A stretch of DNA of 64,000 nt, from NCBI GenBank assembly GCA_902798745.1, contig CADBXM010000014.1, positions 1 through 64,000 on the forward strand. Reading direction: 5' to 3'. How positions within the stretch are numbered: the stretch's first letter is position 1; every line of letters begins with the position of its first letter. Both the position numbers and the translations under genes were made by a program. Below are positions 1 through 8,125 of this stretch, piece after piece. The stretch comes from an uncultured Eubacteriales bacterium (GTDB taxonomy: Bacteria; Bacillota; Clostridia; Peptostreptococcales; Anaerovoracaceae). Under the pieces are notes generated by a model. That model saw only the letters and a list, made by a program, of their open reading frames with translations. It was not told the DNA's origin and did no database searches.

Positions 1-301
1 CGTGAGACAGTTCGGTCCCTATCCGCTGTGGGCGTTGGAAATTTGAGAGGAGCTGTCCTTAGTACGAGAGGACCGGGACGGACATACCTCTGGTGCACCA
101 GTTGTTCTGCCAAGGGCATAGCTGGGTAGCTACGTATGGAAGGGATAAGCGCTGAAAGCATCTAAGTGCGAAGCCCCCCTCAAGATGAGATTTCCTCCAT
201 TTAATGGTAAGACCCGTGGGAGACTACCACGTTGATAGGTCAAAGGTGTAAGCACGGCAACGTGTTCAGCTGATTGATACTAATAGGTCGAAAACTTGAC
301 C
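1..301 (+). rRNA. 23S ribosomal RNA, 3' end (partial)
   Basis: The sequence holds the conserved 3' part of 23S rRNA. The sarcin-ricin loop (AGTACGAGAGGACCGG, about 61-76) is intact, followed by the usual helices and the terminal GATACTAATAGGTCGA stretch that pairs with the 5' end of the molecule. The gene enters from the left edge. The 3' boundary near 301 is set by analogy with other Firmicute 23S genes and may be off by a few bases. Confidence 0.97.
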
Positions 302-359
302 AGATGGTTTTGAAACGCTCGGTGTTATTCAGTTTTGAGGGTACTATAACCTTCAGAAA

Positions 360-476
<117 letters not shown>

Positions 477-486
477 TTTTTCTTAA

Positions 487-561
487 GGCCCCATGGTCAA
501 GCGGTTAAGACATCGCCCTTTCACGGCGGTAACCCGGGTTCGAGTCCCGGTGGGGTCACCA
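487..561 (+). tRNA. tRNA-Glu (TTC)
   Basis: Full cloverleaf with acceptor GGCCCCA pairing to TGGGGTC, anticodon TTC in the loop CTTTCAC, T-arm GGTTCGAGTCC and encoded CCA. It follows the 5S gene within 11 bp, so it is probably part of the rRNA transcript. Confidence 0.97.
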
Positions 562-607
562 TAAAAGGGTGGATCAAACGATCTACCTTTTTTCTTTAAT
601 AATATGA

Positions 608-691
608 GCGGATGTGGTGGAATTGGCAGACACGCAAGATTTAGGTTCTTGTGCCGATGGCGTGAAGGTTCGAGTCCTTTCATCCGCACCA
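608..691 (+). tRNA. tRNA-Leu (TAG)
   Basis: Class II tRNA with a long variable arm, acceptor GCGGATG/CATCCGC, anticodon TAG in the loop TTTAGGT, and encoded CCA. It is the last gene before the operon terminator. Confidence 0.97.
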
Positions 692-697
692 TATGAT

Positions 698-730
698 GAC
701 CCGGTCGTAATGACCGGGTCTTGTTGTTTT
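698..730 (+). terminator. rRNA operon intrinsic terminator
   Basis: Perfect 9-bp stem GACCCGGTC/GACCGGGTC with a 5-base loop, followed by TTGTTGTTTT. It starts 7 bp after the tRNA-Leu CCA. Confidence 0.9.
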
Positions 731-750
731 CAACATGTTGAAAACAACAA
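721..750. repeat. Perfect 30-bp palindrome after the rRNA terminator
   Basis: The stretch TTGTTGTTTTCAACA plus its exact reverse complement gives a 30-bp sequence with no central spacer. It overlaps the U-tract of the terminator. It could form a second hairpin on either strand or be a dimeric protein-binding site. No role can be read from the sequence. Confidence 0.8.
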
Positions 751-835
751 AACCTGTTGATAAGTTGAAAAGTACAAATATCTGATGGAATCAATCAGAT
801 GAAATAGGGGATAGTCCCTGAAATTTCAGACAATA

Positions 836-871
836 GAGGCGATTTACATTTATGTAACGCCTCATTTTTTT
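836..871 (+). terminator. Second intrinsic terminator upstream of tad operon
   Basis: Stem GAGGCG/CGCCTC extended by TTACAT/ATGTAA around a 2-base loop, followed by ATTTTTTT. With the hairpin at 698 it gives double insulation between the rRNA operon and the tad operon. Confidence 0.85.
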
Positions 872-904
872 AAATCAAATTTTGCAAGTTTAGCCTTTTT
901 TTAA

Positions 905-934
905 ACATTTTTTTCCTGAGAAAGACTGTACAAC
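905..934 (+). promoter_or_regulatory. Conserved 30-bp element upstream of tadZ (copy A)
   Basis: ACA, seven T, then C, TG, AAAG and TGTACAAC at fixed spacing. The same element occurs at 45969-45998 upstream of comEC with 25 of 30 bases identical and no gap. In both places the last C lies 46 bp before the A of the start codon. A TATATT at 954-959 could be a -10 box. TGTACA is a palindrome, so an activator or repressor site is also possible. The match is seen; the regulatory role is inferred. Confidence 0.6.
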
Positions 935-979
935 ATTTTGATCGTTGATTCGTTATATTTCACGTACAGGGAGGAAGGC

Positions 980-1930
980 ATGCAGATAGGGATTCTTATC
1001 AATGACAAAGAATATAGAGAAGCTTTGGTTGAAAGATTGTCAAACTACGATAACGATTTATTAGTTAACATCATCAATGGATCAGAATCATTTAGCAAAA
1101 ACAGTCTTATTTTGACTGATATCGATCCATCAACTCTGGATAAGAATCTACTTATCAAACTTAAACCGCGGACTTTATTTCTTACCGCATCTTTTTCCCC
1201 CAATGCGACAGATAATGGACTCCACTTGGTTTTCAAGTACTGCAGCGTTGCCGACCTTCTTTCCGAAGCTTCTCTTGTTTACAAAGAATGGCAAGGTATT
1301 GGATACGGGAGAAATCATTCTGCCAAAATCATTTCCGTCTGGTTTGAAAATGACGCAATGGCATATAACAAATGCATGTCTTTTGCCAGGCAGATCTTAT
1401 ATAGAAAGGGTGATCGTGTACTTGTAGTTTCTCTCAGTTATCTCAATGACTATGGCAGTGATGAAGCAGGAGATTTTAATCAATTTGCAAGGATGATGTA
1501 TTCGATATCAACAGGAAGACATGATGCTGTTTATGGTCATACGTATACCGACAGCTATGGCATTTCAGCTCTGATGCTGAAAAAAGGAAGAAATCCAATG
1601 GCTTACCTCGATAAAGAAGAGCTTATGAGTGTTATTGCATCCATGGCCACCTTTTATGACACACTGATACTTGATATGGGCACATGCTACAGAAAACAGA
1701 ACCTGTTCATATCTGAGCATTCTGACAATGTTGTCTTCTTTGAGAATGGAAGAAGATATACCGATCTTGTGAATATGCTCGGAAAGGAGTCTATGTCAAA
1801 GGTAATTATCATCAGACAAAGCGGTGATACTGAGGATGCCGTGGCGATAGATGATGTAATAAGTCAGATTTACGGAAATAACATATATGAGAGCAATAAA
1901 AGCAAGAACTATAAAAAAATACGGAGCTGA
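980..1930 (+). CDS. tadZ: TadZ/CpaE-like pilus localisation protein (degenerate P-loop)
   Basis: A 316-residue protein in the position TadZ/CpaE takes at the head of Tad operons. Known relatives are MinD/ParA-fold proteins that place the pilus machine at a site in the cell. The order is an N-terminal receiver-like segment (about 1-105), then a MinD-like half starting at KIISVWF. Where a GKGGVGKT P-loop is expected it reads FENDAMAYNK, so the signature lysine is missing. The start is the ATG at 980, which has the Shine-Dalgarno AGGGAGGAAGG; an in-frame ATG at 938 has none and would lie within the upstream element. It overlaps tadA by 44 bp. Assignment rests on weak similarity plus position. 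Confidence 0.72.
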   Translation: MQIGILINDKEYREALVERLSNYDNDLLVNIINGSESFSKNSLILTDIDPSTLDKNLLIKLKPRTLFLTASFSPNATDNGLHLVFKYCSVADLLSEASLVYKEWQGIGYGRNHSAKIISVWFENDAMAYNKCMSFARQILYRKGDRVLVVSLSYLNDYGSDEAGDFNQFARMMYSISTGRHDAVYGHTYTDSYGISALMLKKGRNPMAYLDKEELMSVIASMATFYDTLILDMGTCYRKQNLFISEHSDNVVFFENGRRYTDLVNMLGKESMSKVIIIRQSGDTEDAVAIDDVISQIYGNNIYESNKSKNYKKIRS

Positions 1931-3155
1931 TATAGACGAACTTGTTAGGAGAATCAGAAAGTGGATGACTGAAGAGACAGAGAATCCGGATAAGGATGAG
2001 ATCTTGACAAAATGTGAAGACGCATTCTTTGGATCTGAACTGTCATACAAGACAGAGACACGCGAAAACGAGCTGATCATAAGCTCTATATATACTCGGC
2101 TCGTAAATAGATATGGCATATTGAATTCGCTTCTAGATGATCCTTCCATTAATGAGATCATGGTCAACGGACCGGATCGTATCTATGTGGAGAGAAATAG
2201 AGCGCTTGTTCAGATAGACGACGCTTTTACGTCTTCTTCTGAACTGGAAGAGATCATAAGAATGTTTGCTTCAGATGTTCATAGAGAAATAAACGAGGCG
2301 AACCCAATAGTGGATGCTAGACTTCCATCTGGCTACAGAGTCAACGGCGTACTTAAAACAGTTGCTCTGAATGGGCCTATCCTGACGATTCGAAAATTCA
2401 GAGAAACAGAAATCGAGATGTCTGAGCTGGTAGGATGTGCAAGCCTTTCACTCGAATGTGCCCGTGATTTAGCTGCACTTGTGAGGTCGGGATATAACGT
2501 GTTTATCAGTGGCGGCACTTCATCAGGAAAAACAACTTTCCTTAATGCTCTTACTGCATTCATTGGTGAGAACGAAAGAGTAATAACGATAGAAGACTCT
2601 GCTGAACTTGTCATAAGTCACATTGAAAATAAAGTACAGATGGAGTGTAGAGCCGCGAATTCAATAGGTAAAGGTGAAGTCAACATGACCCAGCTTATAC
2701 GTACAAGCCTGAGAATGAGACCTGACAGGATCATAGTAGGCGAAGTGAGAGGCAAGGAAGTGATAGACATGATCCAGGCTATGAATACAGGACATGACGG
2801 AAGTATGTCCACCGGTCATGGGAATTCAATAAGAGGAATGCTCAATCGACTTGAAACTATGTATTTGTCTGATTCACAGGTATCTGTAGAGTCCGTAAGA
2901 AATCAGATTGCCAATGCGATAGATATATTTGTGCATCTGAAAAGAGATGCAAATGGCCGGAGAAGAGTCGAAGAAGTGGCTGAAATGATCGGGTTTAATG
3001 GCAGTGAATATCAAATCAATTATCTATATAGAGTCGATGAGCACGGAGAACTAAAACCGACAGGCAACTCTCTTTTCGACAGAGAAAGGCTCGTTAGAAC
3101 AGGATACGGACATATGATGACCGACTGCAGTCATGAGAGAGGAAAAGCATCATGA
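1887..3155 (+). CDS. tadA: Tad pilus assembly ATPase TadA/CpaF
   Basis: A 422-residue secretion ATPase of the type II/IV family that powers pilus assembly (and in Tad systems probably retraction) at the cytoplasmic face of the membrane. Features seen: N-terminal domain with [17 protein letters not shown] and the CpaF-typical RLPSGYRVN, Walker [10 protein letters not shown] at residues 209-217, the Asp-box ITIEDSAEL, Walker [14 protein letters not shown] and the His-box [11 protein letters not shown]. Length is normal for CpaF. It overlaps the end of tadZ and shares ATGA with tadB, so translation is probably coupled. Confidence 0.95.
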   Translation: MRAIKARTIKKYGADIDELVRRIRKWMTEETENPDKDEILTKCEDAFFGSELSYKTETRENELIISSIYTRLVNRYGILNSLLDDPSINEIMVNGPDRIYVERNRALVQIDDAFTSSSELEEIIRMFASDVHREINEANPIVDARLPSGYRVNGVLKTVALNGPILTIRKFRETEIEMSELVGCASLSLECARDLAALVRSGYNVFISGGTSSGKTTFLNALTAFIGENERVITIEDSAELVISHIENKVQMECRAANSIGKGEVNMTQLIRTSLRMRPDRIIVGEVRGKEVIDMIQAMNTGHDGSMSTGHGNSIRGMLNRLETMYLSDSQVSVESVRNQIANAIDIFVHLKRDANGRRRVEEVAEMIGFNGSEYQINYLYRVDEHGELKPTGNSLFDRERLVRTGYGHMMTDCSHERGKAS

Positions 3156-3895
3156 CAGATTTAAGACAATATAGTTTCGGCAAGAGAGAAAACGCTTTTT
3201 TCTATATTACTCTCATTGCTTCAGGATTACTCATCTCATACCTGATGTACAGAAATCTATTCTTCGCGATAGTGATAATACCGTTTGCCGGACGAATAAA
3301 AAGTTTTGTTATTGATAATATGATCCGAAAAAGAAAGAGGACATATATGGCGGAATTTAAGGACTTTCTGTTTATGGCATCTACGGCGATAGGTGCCGGC
3401 AGATCCATGAAGGATGCAATAGCAGAATCGATACCGTCATTGAAGAACATATATGGAAAGAAAACAATTCTTACAAAAGATCTGGAGAACGCCTACGAAC
3501 GAATGGACGTAGGGGGCGAGAACGATATAAGCGTTCTTAAAGATTTAGCAGAATCGAGCGGACTAGAGGATGTACATGATTTTGTAACTGTCTATTCAAT
3601 ATGCAAGTCTACGGGCGCAAGTTTGATAAGCGCATTGAACAAAGCGGCGGGAGTGATCATGGAAAAGATGAGCATCGAAAGAGAAATAGATGAACTCGTC
3701 AGGAGAAAAGAGAGCGAAGGCCTTGTGATATTTGCAATGCCCGCGTTGATAGTCCTATTTCTGAATTTGACTGCTCCTGACTATATCGCTCCGTTATATG
3801 AGACTTTGATAGGCAGGGTGATAATGACTGCTGTAATTGCGTCAAACATAGGGATATACGCATTGATCGAAAGGATCACGAATGTCGAGATATAA
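3152..3895 (+). CDS. tadB: Tad inner-membrane platform protein TadB
   Basis: A 247-residue membrane protein of the type II secretion F family. A TM pair lies at about residues 15-50, a cytoplasmic helical domain with FLFMASTAIGAGRSMKDAI follows, and C-terminal TM segments start around LVIFAMPALIVLFL. TadB and TadC form the platform that couples TadA ATP hydrolysis to pilin insertion. The start codon is inside ATGA with the tadA stop, and the 3' end overlaps tadC by 14 bp. Confidence 0.88.
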   Translation: MTDLRQYSFGKRENAFFYITLIASGLLISYLMYRNLFFAIVIIPFAGRIKSFVIDNMIRKRKRTYMAEFKDFLFMASTAIGAGRSMKDAIAESIPSLKNIYGKKTILTKDLENAYERMDVGGENDISVLKDLAESSGLEDVHDFVTVYSICKSTGASLISALNKAAGVIMEKMSIEREIDELVRRKESEGLVIFAMPALIVLFLNLTAPDYIAPLYETLIGRVIMTAVIASNIGIYALIERITNVEI

Positions 3896-4874
3896 AGAAC
3901 TGTTAAACGATAAAAAACTTATGCGTGGACTTTATGCTCTTACGCTTATATCTGCCGTGTTAGTGTTAATGCTTGTCATAAAGGGGCCCGAAAAGAGCGG
4001 AAAGCTGATAGCCGATGACGAAGGCAGGATAGTAGGAATACACAGATCCGGAACAATGAGCGTAGAGCACTATGATCTCACTCTTACGGTCAAGGATGAA
4101 GGCGGAGATATAGAAAGAGATATAGATCTTACACTTCAATCCAGAAGAAATGAGAGTAAGTCTGAGGGAATTCCGAATAGTAATGACAGGGAAGCAATCG
4201 TAAATTCGGGCATAGACAGAATAATAAACGAGATCGAGTACTCAGATACAGGAAAGATCATTCTTCCTACAAACTTACCTGACGGCACCCCGATAGAGTG
4301 GAGGAAAAAACCGGAAGATCTCGGAGGCAACCTGTTTACTGTGTCTCTGATCTATTTTACGATCGCTGCTTTGATGGTCGCATCTAAACTTAAGGAAGAC
4401 GATAACGGGAAAGCCGAAAGACGATCCATATTGAAGGGCCTTCCAAGGTTTTGCAATCAGTTGTTTCTTATGATGAATGCCGGGCTGATACTCAGCGATG
4501 CTTTTGACACTATTACAGGAAGTTATAAAGGATTTGAAAGAGCTGAGCTTTCGTTCTTTGAAAAGGAGCTTGCTGAATTGAATGAGGCAACTGACCATCA
4601 CAGGATTAGTACAGCTGAGGTTATCAACGAATATGCTGTCAAACATGATGTGAAGGAATTAATAAGGATAGCAACCATACTTACCGAAAATGAGAAAAGA
4701 GGAAGTGACGTTATAGAAAGCTTGGAAAGGGAGAGCAGATATCTATGGGACGAGAGGAAGATAGTTGCAAGGGAATGTGGAAAGATGATCGATACTAAGA
4801 TGTCTTATCCGCTGGGACTCCTGCTGATAGTCCTTATAGTAGTCACGATGGCACCGGCACTTCTTAACATGTGA
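3882..4874 (+). CDS. tadC: Tad platform protein TadC with extra outer domain
   Basis: A 330-residue second platform protein. The C-terminal half is a type II secretion F domain (KGLPRFCNQLFLMMNAGLIL and a final TM SYPLGLLLIVLIVVTMAPA). The first TM (about 16-36) is followed by about 120 hydrophilic residues before the next TM (FTVSLIYFTIAALMVA, about 151-166). That inserted soluble domain, probably on the outer face, is not part of the classic TadC layout. It has no recognisable motif. Gene order and the C-terminal domain make the family call fairly safe. Confidence 0.8.
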   Translation: MSRYKELLNDKKLMRGLYALTLISAVLVLMLVIKGPEKSGKLIADDEGRIVGIHRSGTMSVEHYDLTLTVKDEGGDIERDIDLTLQSRRNESKSEGIPNSNDREAIVNSGIDRIINEIEYSDTGKIILPTNLPDGTPIEWRKKPEDLGGNLFTVSLIYFTIAALMVASKLKEDDNGKAERRSILKGLPRFCNQLFLMMNAGLILSDAFDTITGSYKGFERAELSFFEKELAELNEATDHHRISTAEVINEYAVKHDVKELIRIATILTENEKRGSDVIESLERESRYLWDERKIVARECGKMIDTKMSYPLGLLLIVLIVVTMAPALLNM

Positions 4875-4933
4875 CACCCGGGAAGTCACATGGAAGAGCA
4901 CATAAAAATGATCAAACATGAAAGGAGCAAAAA

Positions 4934-5107
4934 ATGAAAAAGATAGGACAAAAGATGATGCTGATGATAAGCAACAAAAAGGGAATGGAAATGGTGCAGG
5001 TAGCCATATTGGTTGCAATAGCTGTTGCCGTAGGGATCATCTTTAAATCATCGATCGTCGATTTTGTCAATCGCATATTCGGCAATCTCGACGCTGCAAA
5101 CTTCTGA
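4934..5107 (+). CDS. flp: Flp-type IVb pilin, major pilus subunit
   Basis: A 57-residue protein with a strong Shine-Dalgarno (AAAGGAG). A short basic leader ending in NKKG is followed by MEMVQVAILVAIAVAVGII, a hydrophobic helix with an early glutamate, as in type IVb pilins that a prepilin peptidase cuts after glycine. The mature peptide would be about 40 residues, typical of Flp. It sits between the platform genes and the TadE genes. No prepilin peptidase (TadV) gene is in the window, so processing depends on one elsewhere. Confidence 0.82.
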   Translation: MKKIGQKMMLMISNKKGMEMVQVAILVAIAVAVGIIFKSSIVDFVNRIFGNLDAANF

Positions 5108-5110
5108 TCT

Positions 5111-5446
5111 ATGGATAAGTTGAAAAAAGGGCTTGGGAATAGAAGAGGATCGCAGATGGTGGAGGCAGCAATTTCGCTGCCTATCATCATCCTTGCCGCC
5201 ATGCTCATGTTAAGACTGTTCACATTTTACCTAGAAATACTTATTACGGGAATCACTGAACACAAAGAAGCAATGGCAGCACAGGATTCGTACAGAGGAG
5301 CTTTCCTCAGGACGTACAAAGATTCAAAAAATGTAAAAATGCTGCATGGAGGACTTTTGCTGATAGATGTAAGCAAGAGAACAGAGACAAAGGCATACAT
5401 GATCAATGAGGATGTGTTGGTGAGGACGGGTGAAATTGTTGATTGA
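5111..5446 (+). CDS. TadE-like pseudopilin
   Basis: A 111-residue protein with the TadE N-terminus: a basic leader, RRGSQMVEAAISLPIIILA with the conserved glutamate at +5 after the predicted cut, and one TM helix (about 17-38), then a short outer domain. TadE/TadF proteins are minor pilins or assembly factors of Tad pili. The gene begins 3 bp after the flp stop and overlaps the next gene by 17 bp. Confidence 0.82.
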   Translation: MDKLKKGLGNRRGSQMVEAAISLPIIILAAMLMLRLFTFYLEILITGITEHKEAMAAQDSYRGAFLRTYKDSKNVKMLHGGLLLIDVSKRTETKAYMINEDVLVRTGEIVD

Positions 5447-6773
5447 TCTAAGAATTCGGAGATTGTTTATCGGAGCTAATGGCAAAAAAGGCTCAGCTAT
5501 GGTGATGCTTGCGATCATATTCGTTGGATTTGCGTTGTGTATAGTCGGAGGTATTGGAATCGCGAGAAGGCTTGTTGTAAGCAGCGAGTGCGAATGCTTC
5601 GGAAGAGTATGGAGTAAGGCAATACTGTCTGAATATGATGTACATCTTTTGGAAGACTTTTCTATAATGGCATATTTTGGCAACGACAGTGATGTCAGTA
5701 TGAAGCTGAAGAATTATCTGGATTATTCTTCAAAGAACAAGCTGGGAGAAAAGATAAGAGGCGTAAATGCAGATCTTACGGGGTATGAACTAGGAGATCC
5801 GGTCAATTTCCGAAAAGCGTTGAGGCTGGGGTTTACCGCAAGCGCGACTTCTGAGCTGATAAACGGGCGAGGTAGAACTTACCGAGGTCTTGACGAGCTT
5901 AACGGGTATGAAGAAGAAGGAAGGATCATAAACAACAAGGTCGTGCTTGATACACTTCCGTCGGGCGGTGCAGGAGGTTGCATAAGCGCAGACACGCTCA
6001 CGGAAAACGCAAAAACGATCGGGGATGAAAAAACCATATCGAACAGGATATCGAGCTCGGGTGCAGAGATCCTTCTGATAGACAAATGTCTGGATAATCA
6101 TGTGAGCAAGTCAGACGAAAAAGACCATTTTTTCGTAAATGAATGGGAATACATCATCAGAGGCAGCAACGATGATGAGGTCAATTACAGAGCCTGCAGG
6201 AGAAGACTGTTCCTTGCCAGAAACGCGCTCAATCTTATCGCCCTCTATGAAGATACGGCCAAGGTCGAGGCAATCATAACTATCGCTGAGGTTATAACAC
6301 CCGGTCCTCTTGGGGCCGCTACCCAGTTGGTGATCGCCGAAGCCTGGGCCGCACTTGAGACGGAAGAGGATATTGCCGACCTGTATGAGGACAGGAGAGT
6401 TCCGATCATAAAGACTCCTGAACAATGGAAAACGTCTCTGGGATCGGTATTAGATTCAAAACAATTCAAAAAAGAACTGGACGAAGAATCCAAAGAACTG
6501 CTTTCTGAAAATATAGATGAGATAAGTGGAATAGGTAAAGACCTAAAGACCGTAACGCAGTTCAAAGACGGACTCAATTACGACGAGTATTTAATGATCA
6601 TGATACTTGCAATGAACGAGGACACGAGACTGCTTCGGATAATGGATCTTGTTCAGATAAACATGAAGTACAGGTACTACAAGGATTTCAATCTGATGGA
6701 ATACTATACCGGAACCAGATTTACCATTGACGAAGGCATTAAAAATCATGTTTTTGAAGAGTCTTATAAATAA
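5430..6773 (+). CDS. DUF5702-like, TadG-like membrane-anchored protein
   Basis: A 447-residue protein starting with GTG at 5430, within the end of the TadE gene. After KKGSAMVMLAIIFVGFALCIVGGIG (basic stretch then TM, about 19-43) follows a large outer domain of about 400 residues without known catalytic motifs. The layout matches the DUF5702 proteins of clostridial Tad operons, which take the place of TadG. It overlaps the next gene. A structural or tip role in the Tad pilus is inferred. Confidence 0.68.
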   Translation: MKLLIDLRIRRLFIGANGKKGSAMVMLAIIFVGFALCIVGGIGIARRLVVSSECECFGRVWSKAILSEYDVHLLEDFSIMAYFGNDSDVSMKLKNYLDYSSKNKLGEKIRGVNADLTGYELGDPVNFRKALRLGFTASATSELINGRGRTYRGLDELNGYEEEGRIINNKVVLDTLPSGGAGGCISADTLTENAKTIGDEKTISNRISSSGAEILLIDKCLDNHVSKSDEKDHFFVNEWEYIIRGSNDDEVNYRACRRRLFLARNALNLIALYEDTAKVEAIITIAEVITPGPLGAATQLVIAEAWAALETEEDIADLYEDRRVPIIKTPEQWKTSLGSVLDSKQFKKELDEESKELLSENIDEISGIGKDLKTVTQFKDGLNYDEYLMIMILAMNEDTRLLRIMDLVQINMKYRYYKDFNLMEYYTGTRFTIDEGIKNHVFEESYK

Positions 6774-7509
6774 AAAGGGCAGCTATATTGTAGAGGCCGT
6801 TATATCACTTCCGATATTCATTATCGCTCTGATAGTAATGAGTTCGATAATCCTGATGTATGCGTGTATTGAGGATTGCAACTTTGTCGCTGCCAATGAG
6901 ATAAGGCGAGGAGCTGCCGAGGCCGTGATTGCTGACACATCGATCGCAGTACCTTACAGGGTCAGAAAAGAAATCAAGGGAAAACACAAGCAGATCAAGT
7001 CTGCTAAATTGGTTGATTCGTTATATAGAGGCAGCAGGTGGGGTGTAGACGAACTTATCGCCTTTGATTACAGACTGACACTAAAAACCTCCAATCCTTT
7101 GGGAATAAAAGCAGAAGCGGCATACGATCTTGCGATTGTTTCCAGAGCTTACACAGGACGTGAACGGGACGAAGGTAACATGAGCGCAGATGAGTTCATG
7201 GATAACGACTCCGAAGCAGTCTATATCTTCCCCAAAAGGGGCGAGAAGTATCACTCTGAAGGATGTGATTTTTTAAGAGCTGCTTCAAGATCAGCAGCAC
7301 TAACATCGGCCATAAAAAGAAGATACAGATCGTGTCCGTTATGCAAAAGCGGGCAGGCAAAGACGGGAACGCTGATCTACTATTTTCCTTCCGCGGGGGA
7401 AGACTATCATCTCCCGGGATGCGCTTCACTACAAAGAAACTATATCGAACTGGATAAAAGTTCGGCGATAGAACGTGGTTACACGCCATGCAGCAAATGT
7501 GGCGGATAA
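6748..7509 (+). CDS. TadE-like protein with two C-terminal Cys/His repeats
   Basis: A 253-residue protein. The N-terminus is TadE-like (NKKGSYIVEAVISLPIFIIA, then a TM). The C-terminus holds two tandem units of the pattern YH-x3-GC-x-n-GY/RY-x-(P/C)-C-x2-C: KYHSEGCDFL ending in SCPLCK, and DYHLPGCASL ending in GYTPCSKCGG. Such Cys/His units resemble small Ada/excalibur-like metal-binding repeats seen on clostridial envelope proteins. The start is the ATG at 6748, within the previous gene; a TTG at 6727 is an alternative. Metal binding outside the cell is inferred. Confidence 0.72.
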   Translation: MFLKSLINKKGSYIVEAVISLPIFIIALIVMSSIILMYACIEDCNFVAANEIRRGAAEAVIADTSIAVPYRVRKEIKGKHKQIKSAKLVDSLYRGSRWGVDELIAFDYRLTLKTSNPLGIKAEAAYDLAIVSRAYTGRERDEGNMSADEFMDNDSEAVYIFPKRGEKYHSEGCDFLRAASRSAALTSAIKRRYRSCPLCKSGQAKTGTLIYYFPSAGEDYHLPGCASLQRNYIELDKSSAIERGYTPCSKCGG

Positions 7510-7555
7510 ATATATGTGACCGCAAAGCGATTCGAATAATACAGGAGGTGAAAAA

Positions 7556-8107
7556 ATGCAAAGGATAAGACAGAACATGACGGGTTACAGAATGCCCGGA
7601 TATGTAGAGGAAATACTTACACAAAACTACTGCAGAAATTTCATGAATATGTCGATCATAAGAGACAAGGGAACATATTCATTCAGTTATAGACCCGGGT
7701 GTTATACGCGTCTTGACGCAAGGGGAATGAAGCTATATGACAAGCTGTTGCTTTTGAGAAATCTAATCAGAATGAGTGAAAGTGCTTCTGACCATCTTAT
7801 AGGAGCCGACAGTTATCTACTCGAGCCGGAACTTGTTTATTCAAAGAATGGAAATGTAGATACAGACAGCATAAAGCTCATGTATTACCCGGACATTAAG
7901 AAATTGGATTTTAGATACAAGCTTGTGCTCTTTGCTGACAGAATTTTCAACACCGAGATAAGGGAAGAGCGTGAAATGGCGGATAGATTCAGAGAAACAG
8001 CAGAAGTAGGCGATCTAAACCGTATCAAGCTCTTTCTCGACAAGAATATCCTTCGCCTTGAGGGGAGGATGAATGAGGACAACCCGGGTAAAGTCCTTAA
8101 ATCATAA
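7556..8107 (+). CDS. DUF6382-like cytoplasmic protein of tad operon
   Basis: A 183-residue soluble protein with no signal peptide or TM, preceded by a strong ACAGGAGGTG site. Its layout (RMPGYVEEILTQNY near the N-terminus, YDKLLLLRNLIRM and IKLMYYPDIKKLDFRYKLVLFADRIF) resembles DUF6382 domains, which in Clostridia often precede an FHA domain next to Tad genes. Here the FHA part is missing. A role in regulating pilus assembly is possible, but nothing in the sequence shows a reaction. The family match is from memory of the pattern. Confidence 0.5.
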   Translation: MQRIRQNMTGYRMPGYVEEILTQNYCRNFMNMSIIRDKGTYSFSYRPGCYTRLDARGMKLYDKLLLLRNLIRMSESASDHLIGADSYLLEPELVYSKNGNVDTDSIKLMYYPDIKKLDFRYKLVLFADRIFNTEIREEREMADRFRETAEVGDLNRIKLFLDKNILRLEGRMNEDNPGKVLKS

Positions 8108-8125
8108 AACAGAAAGGAAAAGAAT

